Shown here one piece after another: positions 63,061 through 64,000 of a stretch of DNA of 64,000 nucleotides. A program made the translations under genes and the position numbers. The stretch's first letter is position 1, and each line of letters opens with the position of its first letter. The DNA is taken from assembly GCA_051453625.1 (NCBI GenBank), contig JBOZIK010000001.1:88657999-88721998 (forward strand), read 5' to 3'. The notes beneath the pieces were generated by a model. The model searched no databases. It saw only the letters and a list, made by a program, of their open reading frames with translations, and was not told the DNA's origin. The stretch comes from Welwitschia mirabilis. Lineage: Eukaryota; Gnetophyta; Gnetopsida; Welwitschiales.

Positions 63061-64000
63061 TTCTATATTAAAATCTAAAATAAATCATATTTTATATCAA
63101 TGAAGGAGGGATAAGAAGAAAAACTCCTCAACTATCCTTAGATCATTTTACCCTCAAGAAATTTATCACAACACCATGACGTCCTAGCCTCCAAGTCTTC
63201 CCCATGTTAAGACAATCCAAGATGTTTACAATAAGGTAATAAAACCCTTTTATCAAGGAGAAAAGGCTTGAAGGAGCTTTATCATGATTAAGTTAGGTCT
63301 TTTCATTATGTATTTGATGGATAATTACATAAGGGGGTTACATTGGGTGGTTATTTAAGGAGGAAGTTACAAACATTTACCAAGTAGCCATAAGAAAATA
63401 TTCTTCATATTCTTATGCTAACATGATGATGATGTGTCCTTTAACTATTTATGATGATATCAACAAATGTTATCTCAAGTATCTTTGTTTTTATCATCCT
63501 CATTACACCACATATCATGACAATGTGTCATTTTTTTATACTTATGCCATGTGTCGTAGTATACAACTAAGCCCATAAGTCCAATGTAATTAATTCTTCA
63601 AAANNNNNNNNNNNNNNNNNNNNNNNNNNNNNNNNNNNNNNNNNNNNNNNNNNNNNNNNNNNNNNNNNNNNNNNNNNNNNNNNNNNNNNNNNNNNNNNNN
63701 NNNAATGTGTTATTTTTATGCTTATGCCAGGTGTCGGAGTATCCAACTAAGCTCATAAGTCCAATGTAATTAATTCTTTAAAAAATTATAAGAATGTGAG
63801 TTTGATATTAGTTTTCTTTAGAAGACCAACAACACCAGTAGTCCTAGCTAGTAGTGCTAGCATTTGGTGCTTAAAGTTCTTCATTTTAAAAACATTTCTT
63901 CTGAAATTTATAATATACCTTCTCATGTTAAGGGAAAGTTTAATATTTTTTGAAAAATTATAGAAAGGGTGGAAAACATTAATATGTAATAAAATAATGT
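63061..64000. other. AT-rich DNA, no gene seen
   Basis: No coding or RNA signal. 63522-63603 repeats as 63704-63784 around the 100-N gap at 63604-63703. Confidence 0.45.

Noticed and set aside
1-64000. tRNA and rRNA genes
   Set aside because: No intact cloverleaf, A/B box pair or rRNA-like stretch was found on either strand by reading.

Overview
This is AT-rich nuclear DNA from a seed plant. Three things show it: one spliced plant-type gene for a probable plastid protein, several degraded Copia and Gypsy LTR retrotransposons of plant lineages, and no bacterial, organellar or CRISPR-like organisation. G+C is very low by eye outside one short island near 5.85-7.3 kb. The transposon remnants show strong C-to-T / G-to-A erosion. 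Such a deaminated, repeat-laden genome would suit a gnetophyte such as Welwitschia, but that species guess is inference only.

Layout. 1-4458: AT-rich, no gene seen. 4459-6557 (minus): the one well-supported host gene, six exons, 325 codons, encoding an NTF2/SnoaL-like-fold protein with a transit-peptide-like N-terminus. 6558-7320: a GC-richer segment of unknown nature, divergent from that gene. 7.3-15.6 kb: intergenic DNA with a (CT)n block around a gap, a degenerate short-period repeat and a minus-strand Copia remnant. 15616-41322: one very large old Gypsy element on the minus strand, bounded by ~1.27 kb LTRs and identical CTCTT target-site duplications. It carries gag, protease, RT, RNase H, integrase and a 3' reading-frame remnant. 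A plus-strand Copia element (17913-28296; LTRs, primer site, gag, protease, an extra 3' ORF, polypurine tracts) is nested inside it. The Copia pol gene has been cut out between the pre-integrase region and the end of RNase H. 41.3-48.9 kb: AT-rich, with a 72-bp x4 tandem repeat. 48.9-53.4 kb: plus-strand Gypsy gag-protease remnants with LTR-like repeats. 56.1-62.4 kb: a minus-strand chromovirus-type Gypsy with pol, polypurine tract and 3' LTR. 62.4-64 kb: AT-rich, with a short tandem repeat.

The assembly needs care. Most of the exactly 100-N gaps are flanked on both sides by the same sequence: the right end of one contig repeats the left end of the next. These look like unmerged contig overlaps, not biological duplications. 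Collapsing them brings the two Copia LTRs to nearly the same length (~1.43 kb).

No gene set here works together as a pathway. The host gene stands alone, and everything else recognisable is decayed mobile DNA. I found no new defence or metabolic system. The most instructive features are the datable nested insertion, the precisely truncated Copia and the deamination signature.
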